From Pseudomonas viridiflava (GTDB taxonomy: Bacteria; Pseudomonadota; Gammaproteobacteria; Pseudomonadales; Pseudomonadaceae): 64,000 bases of DNA. Under the pieces are notes generated by a model that was not told the DNA's origin, made no database searches, and saw nothing but the letters and a program-made list of their open reading frames with translations. Location of the stretch: NCBI RefSeq assembly GCF_900580675.1, contig NZ_UTBG01000074.1:1-64000 (forward strand), written 5' to 3'. Below, in pieces: positions 47,009 through 56,610 of the stretch (positions are counted from its first letter, which is position 1; each line of letters opens with the position of its first letter). Made by a program: the position numbers and the translations under genes.

Positions 47009-48537
47009 TGAGCAATAACGCCTCCTTCACGCCGCCAAGCCTGGTGCTGGCCACCATTGGCCTGTCGCTGGCGACCTTTATGCAGGTGCTCGACACCACC
47101 ATCGCCAACGTGGCGTTGCCGACGATTTCCGGCAACCTTGGCGTGAGTTCGGAGCAGGGCACCTGGGTCATCACCTCGTTTGCGGTGAGCAACGCGATTG
47201 CCTTGCCGCTCACCGGCTGGTTGAGCCGGCGTTTTGGCGAGGTGAAGTTGTTCCTGTGGGCGACCCTGCTGTTTGTGCTGGCGTCGTTCCTGTGCGGTAT
47301 TTCCACCTCGATGCCTGAGCTGATCGGGTTTCGGGTGCTGCAAGGCCTGGTCGCCGGGCCGTTGTACCCGATGACCCAGACCTTGCTGATCGCGGTCTAC
47401 CCCCCGGCCAGGCGCGGCATGGCCCTGGCGTTACTGGCGATGGTCACGGTGGTGGCGCCGATTGCCGGGCCGATCCTCGGCGGCTGGATCACCGACAGCT
47501 ACAGCTGGCCGTGGATCTTCTTTATCAACGTACCCATCGGCATCTTTGCGGTGATGGTGGTGCGTTCGCAACTGAAGAAACGCCCGGTGGTCACCAGTTA
47601 CCAGCCGATGGATTACGTCGGCTTGCTCAGCCTGATCGTCGGTGTCGGCGCCTTGCAGATCATCCTCGACAAGGGCAATGACCTCGATTGGTTCGAGTCC
47701 AACTTCATCATTATCGGTGCGGCGATTTCGGCGATTGCCCTGGCGGTGTTTGTCATCTGGGAAATGACCGACCAGCACCCGGTGGTCAACCTGCGGCTGT
47801 TTGCTTACCGCAACTTCCGCATTGGCACGATTGTGTTGGTGCTGGGCTACGCGGGGTTCTTCGGCATTAACCTGATCCTGCCGCAATGGCTGCAAACCCA
47901 GATGGGCTACACCGCCACCTGGGCCGGCCTGGCGGTGGCGCCGATCGGCATCCTGCCGGTGCTGATGTCGCCGTTTGTCGGCAAGTATGCGCACAAGTTC
48001 GACCTGCGCCTGCTGGCGGGCCTGGCGTTCCTGGCGATTGGCTTGAGCTGCTTTATGCGCGCGGGCTTCACCAATGAAGTGGACTTCACCCACATCGCCC
48101 TGGTGCAGTTGTTCATGGGCATCGGCGTGGCGTTGTTCTTCATGCCGACCTTGAGCATCCTGATGTCCGACCTGCCGCCGCAGCAGATCGCCGACGGCGC
48201 GGGCCTCGCGACTTTCCTGCGGACCCTGGGCGGCAGCTTTGCGGCCTCGCTGACCACCTGGATCTGGATTCGTCGCGCGGACCAGCACCATGCCTACATG
48301 AGCGAGAACATGACCACCTACGACTCGGCGACCCGCGATGCCCTGCAAGCGCTCGGTGGGGCAGGGCACAAGGCCTACGCGCAACTTGACCAGATTCTCA
48401 CCAGCCAGGCGTACATGATGTCCACCGTGGATTACTTCACGTTGCTGGGGTGGATGTTCATGGGCTTGATGTTGCTGGTGTGGCTGGCCAAGCCGCCGTT
48501 TGGTGCGAAGGCCGGGCCGGAGGCAAGCGGGCACTGA
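47008..48537 (+). CDS. EmrB-like MFS drug transporter (DHA2)
   Basis: A 509-residue 14-helix major facilitator. Motif LDTTIANVALPTISGNLG in helix 1, WLSRRFGEVKLFLWATLLF (motif A) after helix 2 and GPILGGWITDSYSWPWIFFI (motif C and following). It exports hydrophobic drugs with proton antiport. It is last in the MarR operon and followed by a REPIN. Confidence 0.94.
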   Translation: MSNNASFTPPSLVLATIGLSLATFMQVLDTTIANVALPTISGNLGVSSEQGTWVITSFAVSNAIALPLTGWLSRRFGEVKLFLWATLLFVLASFLCGISTSMPELIGFRVLQGLVAGPLYPMTQTLLIAVYPPARRGMALALLAMVTVVAPIAGPILGGWITDSYSWPWIFFINVPIGIFAVMVVRSQLKKRPVVTSYQPMDYVGLLSLIVGVGALQIILDKGNDLDWFESNFIIIGAAISAIALAVFVIWEMTDQHPVVNLRLFAYRNFRIGTIVLVLGYAGFFGINLILPQWLQTQMGYTATWAGLAVAPIGILPVLMSPFVGKYAHKFDLRLLAGLAFLAIGLSCFMRAGFTNEVDFTHIALVQLFMGIGVALFFMPTLSILMSDLPPQQIADGAGLATFLRTLGGSFAASLTTWIWIRRADQHHAYMSENMTTYDSATRDALQALGGAGHKAYAQLDQILTSQAYMMSTVDYFTLLGWMFMGLMLLVWLAKPPFGAKAGPEASGH

Positions 48538-48561
48538 TCCGCAAAGGTTGGAATGCAATCA

Positions 48562-48651
48562 ACTGTGGGAGCTGGCTTGCCTGCGATGCAGGCACCTCGG
48601 TACATCAGGCATACCCAGGTGATGCGATCGCAGGCAAGCCAGCTCCCACAA
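48562..48651. repeat. REPIN, second sequence family
   Basis: TGTGGGAGCTGGCTTGCCTG and its inverted copy flank about 40 bp after the transporter gene. The core differs from the TTGCTCGCGAA family. Confidence 0.88.
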
Positions 48652-48688
48652 AAGCCCGGTTGCACATTTGGTCTTTTGTGCCTGAAGG

Positions 48689-49438
48689 TCAGGCCCCAGG
48701 CAACGCCAGCTGCGGATTGACGAAGTCAAACGCCGCCAGCTGAAAGCCTTGCTCATCCACCTGCAACGCCCAGCCCTGCTTGTCCCAATCCCCCAGCACA
48801 ATGCGCTTGGCCGCCTGTTCACCAATCTGCAACTTGTGGATCGCCGGGCGGTGCGTATGGCCGTGAACCAGGGTGCGCACACCGAATTGCTGCATCACCC
48901 TAGGCACTTCCTCGGGCGTCACGTCCACAATATCGTTGGCCTTCATGCGCGTCTGCGCACGGCTTTCGCTGCGCAGCTTGCGCGCCAGCTTGTGGCGGCT
49001 GCTCAACGGCAAGCGTCGCAGGATGAACAACACAATCGGGTTACGCAGGATGCGCCGCAGCTTCATATAGCCAAGGTCGCGGGTACACAGGCTGTCGCCG
49101 TGCATCAAGAGCACAGGCTCGCCAAACATCGGCACGACACTCGGGTCCTTGAGCAAGGTGGCGCCTGCAGCTTTGCAGAAGCCCTTGCCGATCAGGAAAT
49201 CGCGGTTGCCATGCATGATAAAAATCGGGGTGCCGCTGTCGCTCAGCTCGCGCAGAGCCTCGCCAATCGAACGCTGGAAGGGGGTCATCCCATCGTCGCC
49301 AATCCAGGCTTCAAAGAAGTCGCCCAGAATGTACAACGCCTGGGCCCCGCGGGCGCGGCCATGGAGCAGATCCAGAAACGCCCGGGTGATGTCCGGGCGC
49401 TCCTCTTCCAGATGCAAATCTGAAATCAGCAATATCAC
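48689..49438 (-). CDS. lpxH: UDP-2,3-diacylglucosamine diphosphatase
   Basis: A 249-residue metallophosphoesterase that makes lipid X in lipid A synthesis. Metal-binding motifs in order: [32 protein letters not shown] and HGHTHRP. Length matches LpxH (240-250). The start overlaps the ppiB stop by 4 nt, so ppiB-lpxH form an operon. Confidence 0.96.
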   Translation of the reverse strand: MILLISDLHLEEERPDITRAFLDLLHGRARGAQALYILGDFFEAWIGDDGMTPFQRSIGEALRELSDSGTPIFIMHGNRDFLIGKGFCKAAGATLLKDPSVVPMFGEPVLLMHGDSLCTRDLGYMKLRRILRNPIVLFILRRLPLSSRHKLARKLRSESRAQTRMKANDIVDVTPEEVPRVMQQFGVRTLVHGHTHRPAIHKLQIGEQAAKRIVLGDWDKQGWALQVDEQGFQLAAFDFVNPQLALPGA

Positions 49439-49938
49439 CCAACGATCTCGGCTTTCTCGACGATTACGTCTTCTGCTGGAACGTCCTGGTGACCGGCTTT
49501 GGACGTGGTCGACACGCCTTTGATCTTGTCGACAACGTCCTGGCCTTCGGTGACTTTACCGAACACCGCGTAGCCCCAGCCCTGCACGTTCTTGCCGCTG
49601 TGGTTCAGGAAGGCGTTGTCGGCGACGTTGATGAAGAACTGCGCGGAGGCCGAATGCGGCTCCATGGTACGGGCCATGGCGACGGTGTACTTGTCGTTGG
49701 AAAGGCCGTTGTCCGCTTCGTTCTGGATGCTTGGGCGCTTGTCTTTCTTTTCTTTCATGCCAGGCTCGAAACCGCCGCCCTGGATCATGAAGTTACCGAT
49801 CACACGGTGGAAAACAGTGTTTTCGTAGTGGCCGGCATTCACGTACTCGATGAAGTTGGCGACGGTGATCGGCGCTTTCTCGGCGTTCAGCTCGATGACG
49901 ATGTCACCGTGGTTGGTGGTCAGTTTGACTTGAGTCAT
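49435..49938 (-). CDS. ppiB: peptidyl-prolyl cis-trans isomerase B (cyclophilin)
   Basis: A 167-residue cytoplasmic cyclophilin. Active-site block [21 protein letters not shown], then [13 protein letters not shown] and [18 protein letters not shown] at 49938; upstream codons in frame have no ribosome site. It is divergent from glnS, as in other pseudomonads, and followed by lpxH. Confidence 0.96.
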   Translation of the reverse strand: MTQVKLTTNHGDIVIELNAEKAPITVANFIEYVNAGHYENTVFHRVIGNFMIQGGGFEPGMKEKKDKRPSIQNEADNGLSNDKYTVAMARTMEPHSASAQFFINVADNAFLNHSGKNVQGWGYAVFGKVTEGQDVVDKIKGVSTTSKAGHQDVPAEDVIVEKAEIVG

Positions 49939-50187
49939 GTTCACTACTCTTTTCAGGGAATTCGTGGGTTTGGACGCCTGGGCGCCACTACCGGTTTGGC
50001 TAAACAACAGCCAAGGCTGCGCAGTTTAGCGTGCCCGGCAGGAATTTCGAGGTGGTTTTTACCGCCGGGGCAATTAAACCAGCAGTTTTTGACCGCGCTC
50101 TGTCAGGCGGTTGACAGGTTCGGCTATGATAAGCCCTTTGTTTTATCTGGCCTCACCCGGCCACGAACCTGTCTGTTCAAGGATCCT

Positions 50188-51888
50188 ATGAGCAAGCCCA
50201 CTGTCGACCCTACCTCGAATTCCAAGGCCGGACCTGCCGTCCCGGTCAATTTCCTGCGCCCGATCATCCAGGCGGACCTGGATTCGGGCAAGCACACGCA
50301 GATCGTCACCCGCTTCCCGCCAGAGCCCAACGGCTACCTGCACATCGGTCACGCCAAGTCGATCTGTGTGAACTTCGGCCTGGCCCAGGAGTTCGGTGGC
50401 GTCACGCACCTGCGTTTCGACGACACCAACCCGGCCAAGGAAGACCAGGAATACATCGACGCCATCGAAAGCGACATCAAGTGGCTGGGCTTCGAATGGT
50501 CCGGTGAAGTGCGCTATGCCTCCAAGTATTTCGACCAGTTGTTCGACTGGGCCGTCGAGCTGATCAAGGCCGGCAAGGCCTACGTCGACGACCTGACTCC
50601 GGAGCAGGCCAAGGAATACCGTGGCACCCTGACCGAACCGGGCAAGAACAGCCCGTTCCGCGACCGTTCGGTGGAAGAGAACCTGGACTGGTTCAACCGC
50701 ATGCGCGCCGGCGAGTTCGCGGACGGCGCCCGCGTATTGCGCGCCAAGATCGACATGGCTTCGCCGAACATGAACCTGCGCGACCCGATCATGTACCGCA
50801 TCCGCCATGCCCATCACCACCAGACCGGTGACAAGTGGTGCATCTACCCGAACTACGACTTCACCCACGGTCAGTCGGACGCCATCGAAGGCATCACCCA
50901 CTCCATCTGCACCCTGGAGTTCGAAAGCCATCGCCCGCTTTACGAATGGTTCCTCGACAGCCTGCCGGTGCCGGCGCACCCGCGTCAGTACGAATTCAGC
51001 CGCCTGAACCTGAACTACACCATCACCAGCAAGCGCAAGCTCAAGCAGTTGGTCGATGAGAAGCACGTGCATGGCTGGGACGACCCGCGCATGTCGACGC
51101 TGTCGGGCTTCCGCCGTCGTGGCTACACCCCGGCCTCGATCCGTAACTTCTGCGACATGGTCGGCACCAACCGTTCCGACGGCGTGGTCGACTACGGCAT
51201 GCTCGAATTCAGCATCCGTCAGGACCTCGACGCCAACGCGCCGCGCGCCATGTGCGTGCTGCGTCCGCTGAAAGTCGTGATCACCAACTACCCGGAAGAC
51301 CAGGTCGACCACCTCGAACTGCCGCGTCATCCGCAGAAAGAAGAACTCGGCGTGCGCAAGCTGCCGTTCGCGCGTGAAATCTACATCGACCGTGATGACT
51401 TCATGGAGGAGCCGCCGAAAGGCTACAAGCGCCTGGAGCCGAACGGCGAAGTGCGCCTGCGCGGCAGCTACGTGATCCGCGCCGACGAAGCGATCAAGGA
51501 CGCCGATGGCAACATCATCGAACTGCGTTGCTCCTACGATCCTGAAACCCTGGGCAAGAACCCTGAAGGCCGCAAGGTCAAGGGCGTGGTCCACTGGGTG
51601 CCGGCGGCTGCCAGCATCGAGTGCGAAGTGCGCCTGTACGATCGTCTGTTCCGTTCGCCGAACCCTGAGAAGGCCGAAGACAGCGCGAGCTTCCTCGACA
51701 ACATCAACCCGGATTCGCTGCAAGTTCTCACCGGTTGTCGTGCCGAGCCATCGCTTGGCGACGCACAGCCGGAAGACCGTTTCCAGTTCGAGCGCGAAGG
51801 TTACTTCTGCGCGGATATCAAGGACTCGAAACCCGGTCAGCCGGTATTCAACCGTACCGTGACCTTGCGTGATTCGTGGGGCCAGTGA
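50188..51888 (+). CDS. glnS: glutaminyl-tRNA synthetase
   Basis: A 566-residue class I synthetase. HIGH-type motif [15 protein letters not shown], the KMSKS equivalent near ITSKRKL, and [11 protein letters not shown]. The C-terminal anticodon-binding beta-barrels follow (about residues 350-560). ATG at 50188 after AAGGATCCT. It is followed by cysS 18 nt downstream, in probable co-transcription. Confidence 0.97.
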   Translation: MSKPTVDPTSNSKAGPAVPVNFLRPIIQADLDSGKHTQIVTRFPPEPNGYLHIGHAKSICVNFGLAQEFGGVTHLRFDDTNPAKEDQEYIDAIESDIKWLGFEWSGEVRYASKYFDQLFDWAVELIKAGKAYVDDLTPEQAKEYRGTLTEPGKNSPFRDRSVEENLDWFNRMRAGEFADGARVLRAKIDMASPNMNLRDPIMYRIRHAHHHQTGDKWCIYPNYDFTHGQSDAIEGITHSICTLEFESHRPLYEWFLDSLPVPAHPRQYEFSRLNLNYTITSKRKLKQLVDEKHVHGWDDPRMSTLSGFRRRGYTPASIRNFCDMVGTNRSDGVVDYGMLEFSIRQDLDANAPRAMCVLRPLKVVITNYPEDQVDHLELPRHPQKEELGVRKLPFAREIYIDRDDFMEEPPKGYKRLEPNGEVRLRGSYVIRADEAIKDADGNIIELRCSYDPETLGKNPEGRKVKGVVHWVPAAASIECEVRLYDRLFRSPNPEKAEDSASFLDNINPDSLQVLTGCRAEPSLGDAQPEDRFQFEREGYFCADIKDSKPGQPVFNRTVTLRDSWGQ

Positions 51889-51906
51889 TTCTCTAAGGAA
51901 GCCGTT

Positions 51907-53295
<1,389 letters not shown>

Positions 53296-53312
53296 TCGGT
53301 AAACGCTGAACG

Positions 53313-53346
53313 AAAAACGCCCCGACTGGTTCGGGGCGTTTTTTTT
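53313..53346 (+). terminator. rho-independent terminator of glnS-cysS
   Basis: AACGCCCCGA, a 5-nt loop and TCGGGGCGTT are followed by a run of T, 18 nt after the cysS stop. Confidence 0.92.
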
Positions 53347-53377
53347 GCACACTGTTTTAACGGCTCACTCGATGCAC

Positions 53378-53470
53378 GGTGGGAGCTGGCTTGCCTGCGA
53401 TGAGGGAGTGTCAGTCACCGAAGATGTTGACTGACCCACCGCAATCGCAGGCAAGCCAGCTCCCACATTT
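53378..53470. repeat. REPIN, second sequence family
   Basis: GGTGGGAGCTGGCTTGCCTG and inverted CAGGCAAGCCAGCTCCCACA arms lie between the glnS-cysS terminator and the 3' end of the antiporter operon. Confidence 0.88.
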
Positions 53471-53491
53471 TTACGCTGCCCACGTGAGGGC

Positions 53492-53830
53492 TCAGCGGCG
53501 GCTGCTGACCTCGGCGGGGACGTCATCACCGGCCATGCGCTTGCGGAACAACGCGGTTCTGGCCAATAGCAAGGTGGTCACCGGCACCGTGATCGACAGC
53601 AAAATCGGGATCAACCAGCCGTGCAACACCGGCCCGGACTTGAGCACCGAAAAGTAGATGATCGACGCCAACGCCACGCACCACGCGCCCAGGGTCGAAG
53701 CCAGTGCCGGTGGGTGCATGCGCTGGAAGAAGTCCTTCATCCGCAGCAGGCCGATCGCGCCAATCAAGGCAAACACACTGCTGAGCACCAGCAGCACTGC
53801 AACCACGATTTCCATCCATAACGGCATCAT
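53492..53830 (-). CDS. shaG: monovalent cation/H+ antiporter subunit G
   Basis: A 112-residue membrane protein with three helices (about residues 5-28, 38-60, 65-90) and the MnhG/PhaG block GLLRMKDFFQRMHPPALAST. It is the last gene of the six-gene operon; its start overlaps the F subunit stop (ATGA). Confidence 0.93.
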   Translation of the reverse strand: MMPLWMEIVVAVLLVLSSVFALIGAIGLLRMKDFFQRMHPPALASTLGAWCVALASIIYFSVLKSGPVLHGWLIPILLSITVPVTTLLLARTALFRKRMAGDDVPAEVSSRR

Positions 53831-54105
53831 TCGATCACCTCGCCACGCAGCAGGAATTTCGCCAGGGCAAACGAGCCCACGAAGCCAAACAGCGCAATCA
53901 GCAGCGCCGCTTCAAAGTAGGTGTCACTGGCATACCGGATGCCCAGCACCAGCATCATCAGCATCGCCAGGATGTACAGGTAATCCAGCGCCAATACCCG
54001 GTCCTGGGCCGACGGGCCTTTGAACAGGCGCACGAGGGTCAGCACCATGGCCAGGGAAAACAGGAACAGGCTGAACAGGATTGCATTGGAGAGCAGGGCA
54101 CTCAT
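53827..54105 (-). CDS. shaF: monovalent cation/H+ antiporter subunit F
   Basis: A 92-residue subunit with three helices. The block FKGPSAQDRVLALDYLY is the MnhF/PhaF signature. A 4-nt overlap occurs at each end with subunits E and G. Confidence 0.93.
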   Translation of the reverse strand: MSALLSNAILFSLFLFSLAMVLTLVRLFKGPSAQDRVLALDYLYILAMLMMLVLGIRYASDTYFEAALLIALFGFVGSFALAKFLLRGEVIE

Positions 54106-54590
54106 TCGAAGATCTCCATCAAGGGCCGCTCGTAGGCGGCTTTGAAGTGCTCGATAAACGGCGCTTCATCCTCCAGGTCAAACACGTGCAGCAGCAGGAC
54201 GCTGCGGTCCAGCGCCAGTTCCGACCAGATGGTGCCGGGGACTACCGTGGTAATCATCGACAAGGCGGCCAGGCCGTTGGCGTCGCGCAGGTCCAGGGGG
54301 ACCTTGATAAAGCGCGAACGCGGTGGGCGTGAGCCGCACACCAGCACACCCCAGGCGACTTGCAGGTTGGACACAATGACGTCACGGCCCACCACGAAAA
54401 ACAGGCGGATGATCGCGCCAGGGCGGCGGATACGGATCGGCAGGGGGCGCAGCGGCGCCATCAGCAATGGCGCAAGAAAGCCCAGCAGCGCGCCCAGTAG
54501 CAGGTTGCCAGGGCTGACCGACAGGTTCAGCACCAGCCACAACAGCCACAGCGCCAGGGACAGCCACGGGGCAGGGAACAGACGTTTCAT
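54102..54590 (-). CDS. shaE: monovalent cation/H+ antiporter subunit E
   Basis: A 162-residue subunit with N-terminal helices (about residues 5-45) and a cytoplasmic domain with FIKVPLDLRDANGLAALSMI and VPGTIWSELALDRSVLLLHV, typical of MnhE. It overlaps the D and F genes by 4 nt each. Confidence 0.93.
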   Translation of the reverse strand: MKRLFPAPWLSLALWLLWLVLNLSVSPGNLLLGALLGFLAPLLMAPLRPLPIRIRRPGAIIRLFFVVGRDVIVSNLQVAWGVLVCGSRPPRSRFIKVPLDLRDANGLAALSMITTVVPGTIWSELALDRSVLLLHVFDLEDEAPFIEHFKAAYERPLMEIFE

Positions 54591-56269
54591 GGTTGTACCT
54601 CCAGCGCCGCGGCCTTGGCTTCAGGGCTTGGAATCGGGCGCGTCGCCATCACCGCCATCACGTAGCGTTCCGGATTGTTCAGGCCTTCGGCGGTGGCCTG
54701 GGTGTAGCGCATCAGCGGTTCGGCCTTGAAAGTCAGGGCGATGCTCAGGCCCAGCAGGAAGAAAATCGGAATGCATTCGTAGCGACGCAGCAGCGGCGAG
54801 GGGCGCTCTTCCGGGGTCCAGAAGCGCTGGATGCCGAGGCGCGCAAAGGCGATCAGCGAGGCCAGGCCGGAGAGGATCAGCAGCGCCACCAGGCCCCAGG
54901 CGGCTGGGCGGATCGGCTCATCCAGCGCATTCCCCAGGCCCATTGGATTGACCAGCGCACTCAACAGGCTGAGCTTGCCGATAAAGCCGGACAACGGCGG
55001 CATGCCGATAATCAGCAGCGCGCACGCCACAAAGCTCAAGCCCAGGAAGGCCATGGTCCAGGGGATCACCTGGCCGACCACGGCTTTTTGCTCGTCATCC
55101 AGGTTCACGCCGGGACGCGGGTGCAGCGACTCCATGGCCTTGGGCAGCGCATCGATTTCCTCATCCAGCGGCAGGTCATTGGCCGAGCGCGAACGCTCGA
55201 TCAATTCCGCCAGCAGGAACAGCGCACTCAACGCCAGCGTGGAGCTGACCAGATAGAACAACGCCCCGGCCGTGAGGCTTGGCTGGGCAAAGCCCACGGC
55301 CGACAGCAGTATCCCGGCCGAGACCAGGATGCTCAAGCTGGCCATGCGCTCAAGGCGCTGCGCTGCCACCATTGCCAGCGCGGCGCAGATGATGGTTGCC
55401 ATGCCGCCGTACACCAGCCAATCCCCGCCAAACAGCGCCGAGGCGCCGGCCTGGCCGGAGAACAACAGAGTCCACAGGCGCAGCACGGTGTAGACGCCGA
55501 CCTTGGTCATGATCGCAAACATCGCCGCCACCGGCGCACTGGCCGAGGAGTAGGCGGGCGCGAGCCAGAAGTTCAGTGGCCACATCCCGGCCTTGGCCAG
55601 GAACGCCGTGGCGAGGATTGCCGCACCGGCGTGCAGCAGGCCGCGATCAGCTTCCGGCACCAGCGGGATTTTCAGTGCCAGGTCGGCGAAATTCAGCGTG
55701 CCGGTGACGCCGTAGATCATCGCTGCGCCAATCAGGAACAGCGACGAGGCCAGTAGGTTGATCGCTATGTAATGCAATCCCGACGACACGCGGGCACGCC
55801 CGGAACCGTGCAGCATCAAGCCGTAGGACGCCGCCAGCAGCACCTCGAAGAACACAAACAGGTTGAACAGGTCGGCGGTGAGGAAGGCGCCGTACAAGCC
55901 CATCATCTGCACCTGGAACAACGCGTGGAAACTGGTGCCCGCGCGGTCCCAGCGTGCCATGGCGAACAGCAGTGCGCTGACACCGATGATCCCGGTCAGC
56001 ACCAGCATCAACGCCGAGAGTTGGTCGACCACCAGCACGATGCCGAACGGCACCTGCCAGTTGCCCGGCAGGTACACGCCGATCGAGTCGGGGCCGCCTT
56101 TTTGCGTCAAATACAGCAGCAGGATCGCGACGCCCAGGCCGACGATGCTGGAGAACAGATTGATTTTGGCCTTCAGCGGGCGGCGTTTTTCGCCGAGCAT
56201 CAGCATCAGGGCGGCAGTCAGCAACGGCAGCAGGATCGGCGCGACGATCAGTTGATTCATCCACGTCAT
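54587..56269 (-). CDS. shaD: monovalent cation/H+ antiporter subunit D
   Basis: A 560-residue NuoN/NuoL-like proton-channel subunit with about 14 helices. Conserved Lys and Glu lie in the membrane core (WPLNFWLAPAYSSASAPVAA; FFEVLLAASYGLML). A charged loop (about residues 355-395) lies between late helices. Start at 56269 overlaps the C subunit stop; an internal ATG 9 nt later is an alternative. Confidence 0.94.
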   Translation of the reverse strand: MTWMNQLIVAPILLPLLTAALMLMLGEKRRPLKAKINLFSSIVGLGVAILLLYLTQKGGPDSIGVYLPGNWQVPFGIVLVVDQLSALMLVLTGIIGVSALLFAMARWDRAGTSFHALFQVQMMGLYGAFLTADLFNLFVFFEVLLAASYGLMLHGSGRARVSSGLHYIAINLLASSLFLIGAAMIYGVTGTLNFADLALKIPLVPEADRGLLHAGAAILATAFLAKAGMWPLNFWLAPAYSSASAPVAAMFAIMTKVGVYTVLRLWTLLFSGQAGASALFGGDWLVYGGMATIICAALAMVAAQRLERMASLSILVSAGILLSAVGFAQPSLTAGALFYLVSSTLALSALFLLAELIERSRSANDLPLDEEIDALPKAMESLHPRPGVNLDDEQKAVVGQVIPWTMAFLGLSFVACALLIIGMPPLSGFIGKLSLLSALVNPMGLGNALDEPIRPAAWGLVALLILSGLASLIAFARLGIQRFWTPEERPSPLLRRYECIPIFFLLGLSIALTFKAEPLMRYTQATAEGLNNPERYVMAVMATRPIPSPEAKAAALEVQP

Positions 56270-56610
56270 TCCTTGGGCTCCCGGCCGTCTACATGGTCAG
56301 TGCCGGTCAGGCCCCGGGAGGCGAGCAGCACCACCAGGAACAGCGCGGTCATGGCAAAGCTGATCACGATGGCCGTCAGCACCAGGGCTTGCGGCAGCGG
56401 GTCGGTGTAGTTGAGCAGGTCCTGCGGCACGCCGTCCTTGATGATCGGCTCCTTGCCGATAAACAGGCTGCCCATGCTGAAGATGAACAGGTTGACCCCG
56501 TACGACAACAGGCACAGGCCCATCACCACCTGGAATGTCCGTGGCCGCAGGATCAACCACACACCCGAGGCCGCGAGGACCCCAATGGCGATTGCGATGA
56601 CTTCTTCCAT
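56266..56610 (-). CDS. shaC: monovalent cation/H+ antiporter subunit C
   Basis: A 114-residue NuoK-like subunit with three helices. ATG at 56610 overlaps the AB subunit TGA by one base; longer in-frame reading lies inside that gene. Signature segment LCLLSYGVNLFIFSMG and the Glu/Lys-bearing loop IIKDGVPQDLLNYTDPLPQALVLTAIVI (family block) are seen. Confidence 0.93.
   Translation of the reverse strand: MEEVIAIAIGVLAASGVWLILRPRTFQVVMGLCLLSYGVNLFIFSMGSLFIGKEPIIKDGVPQDLLNYTDPLPQALVLTAIVISFAMTALFLVVLLASRGLTGTDHVDGREPKE

Noticed and set aside
50088..50130. TTGACC/TTGACA boxes with TATGAT as glnS promoter
   Set aside because: Spacings to the -10-like box are either too short or too long, so no promoter was called.
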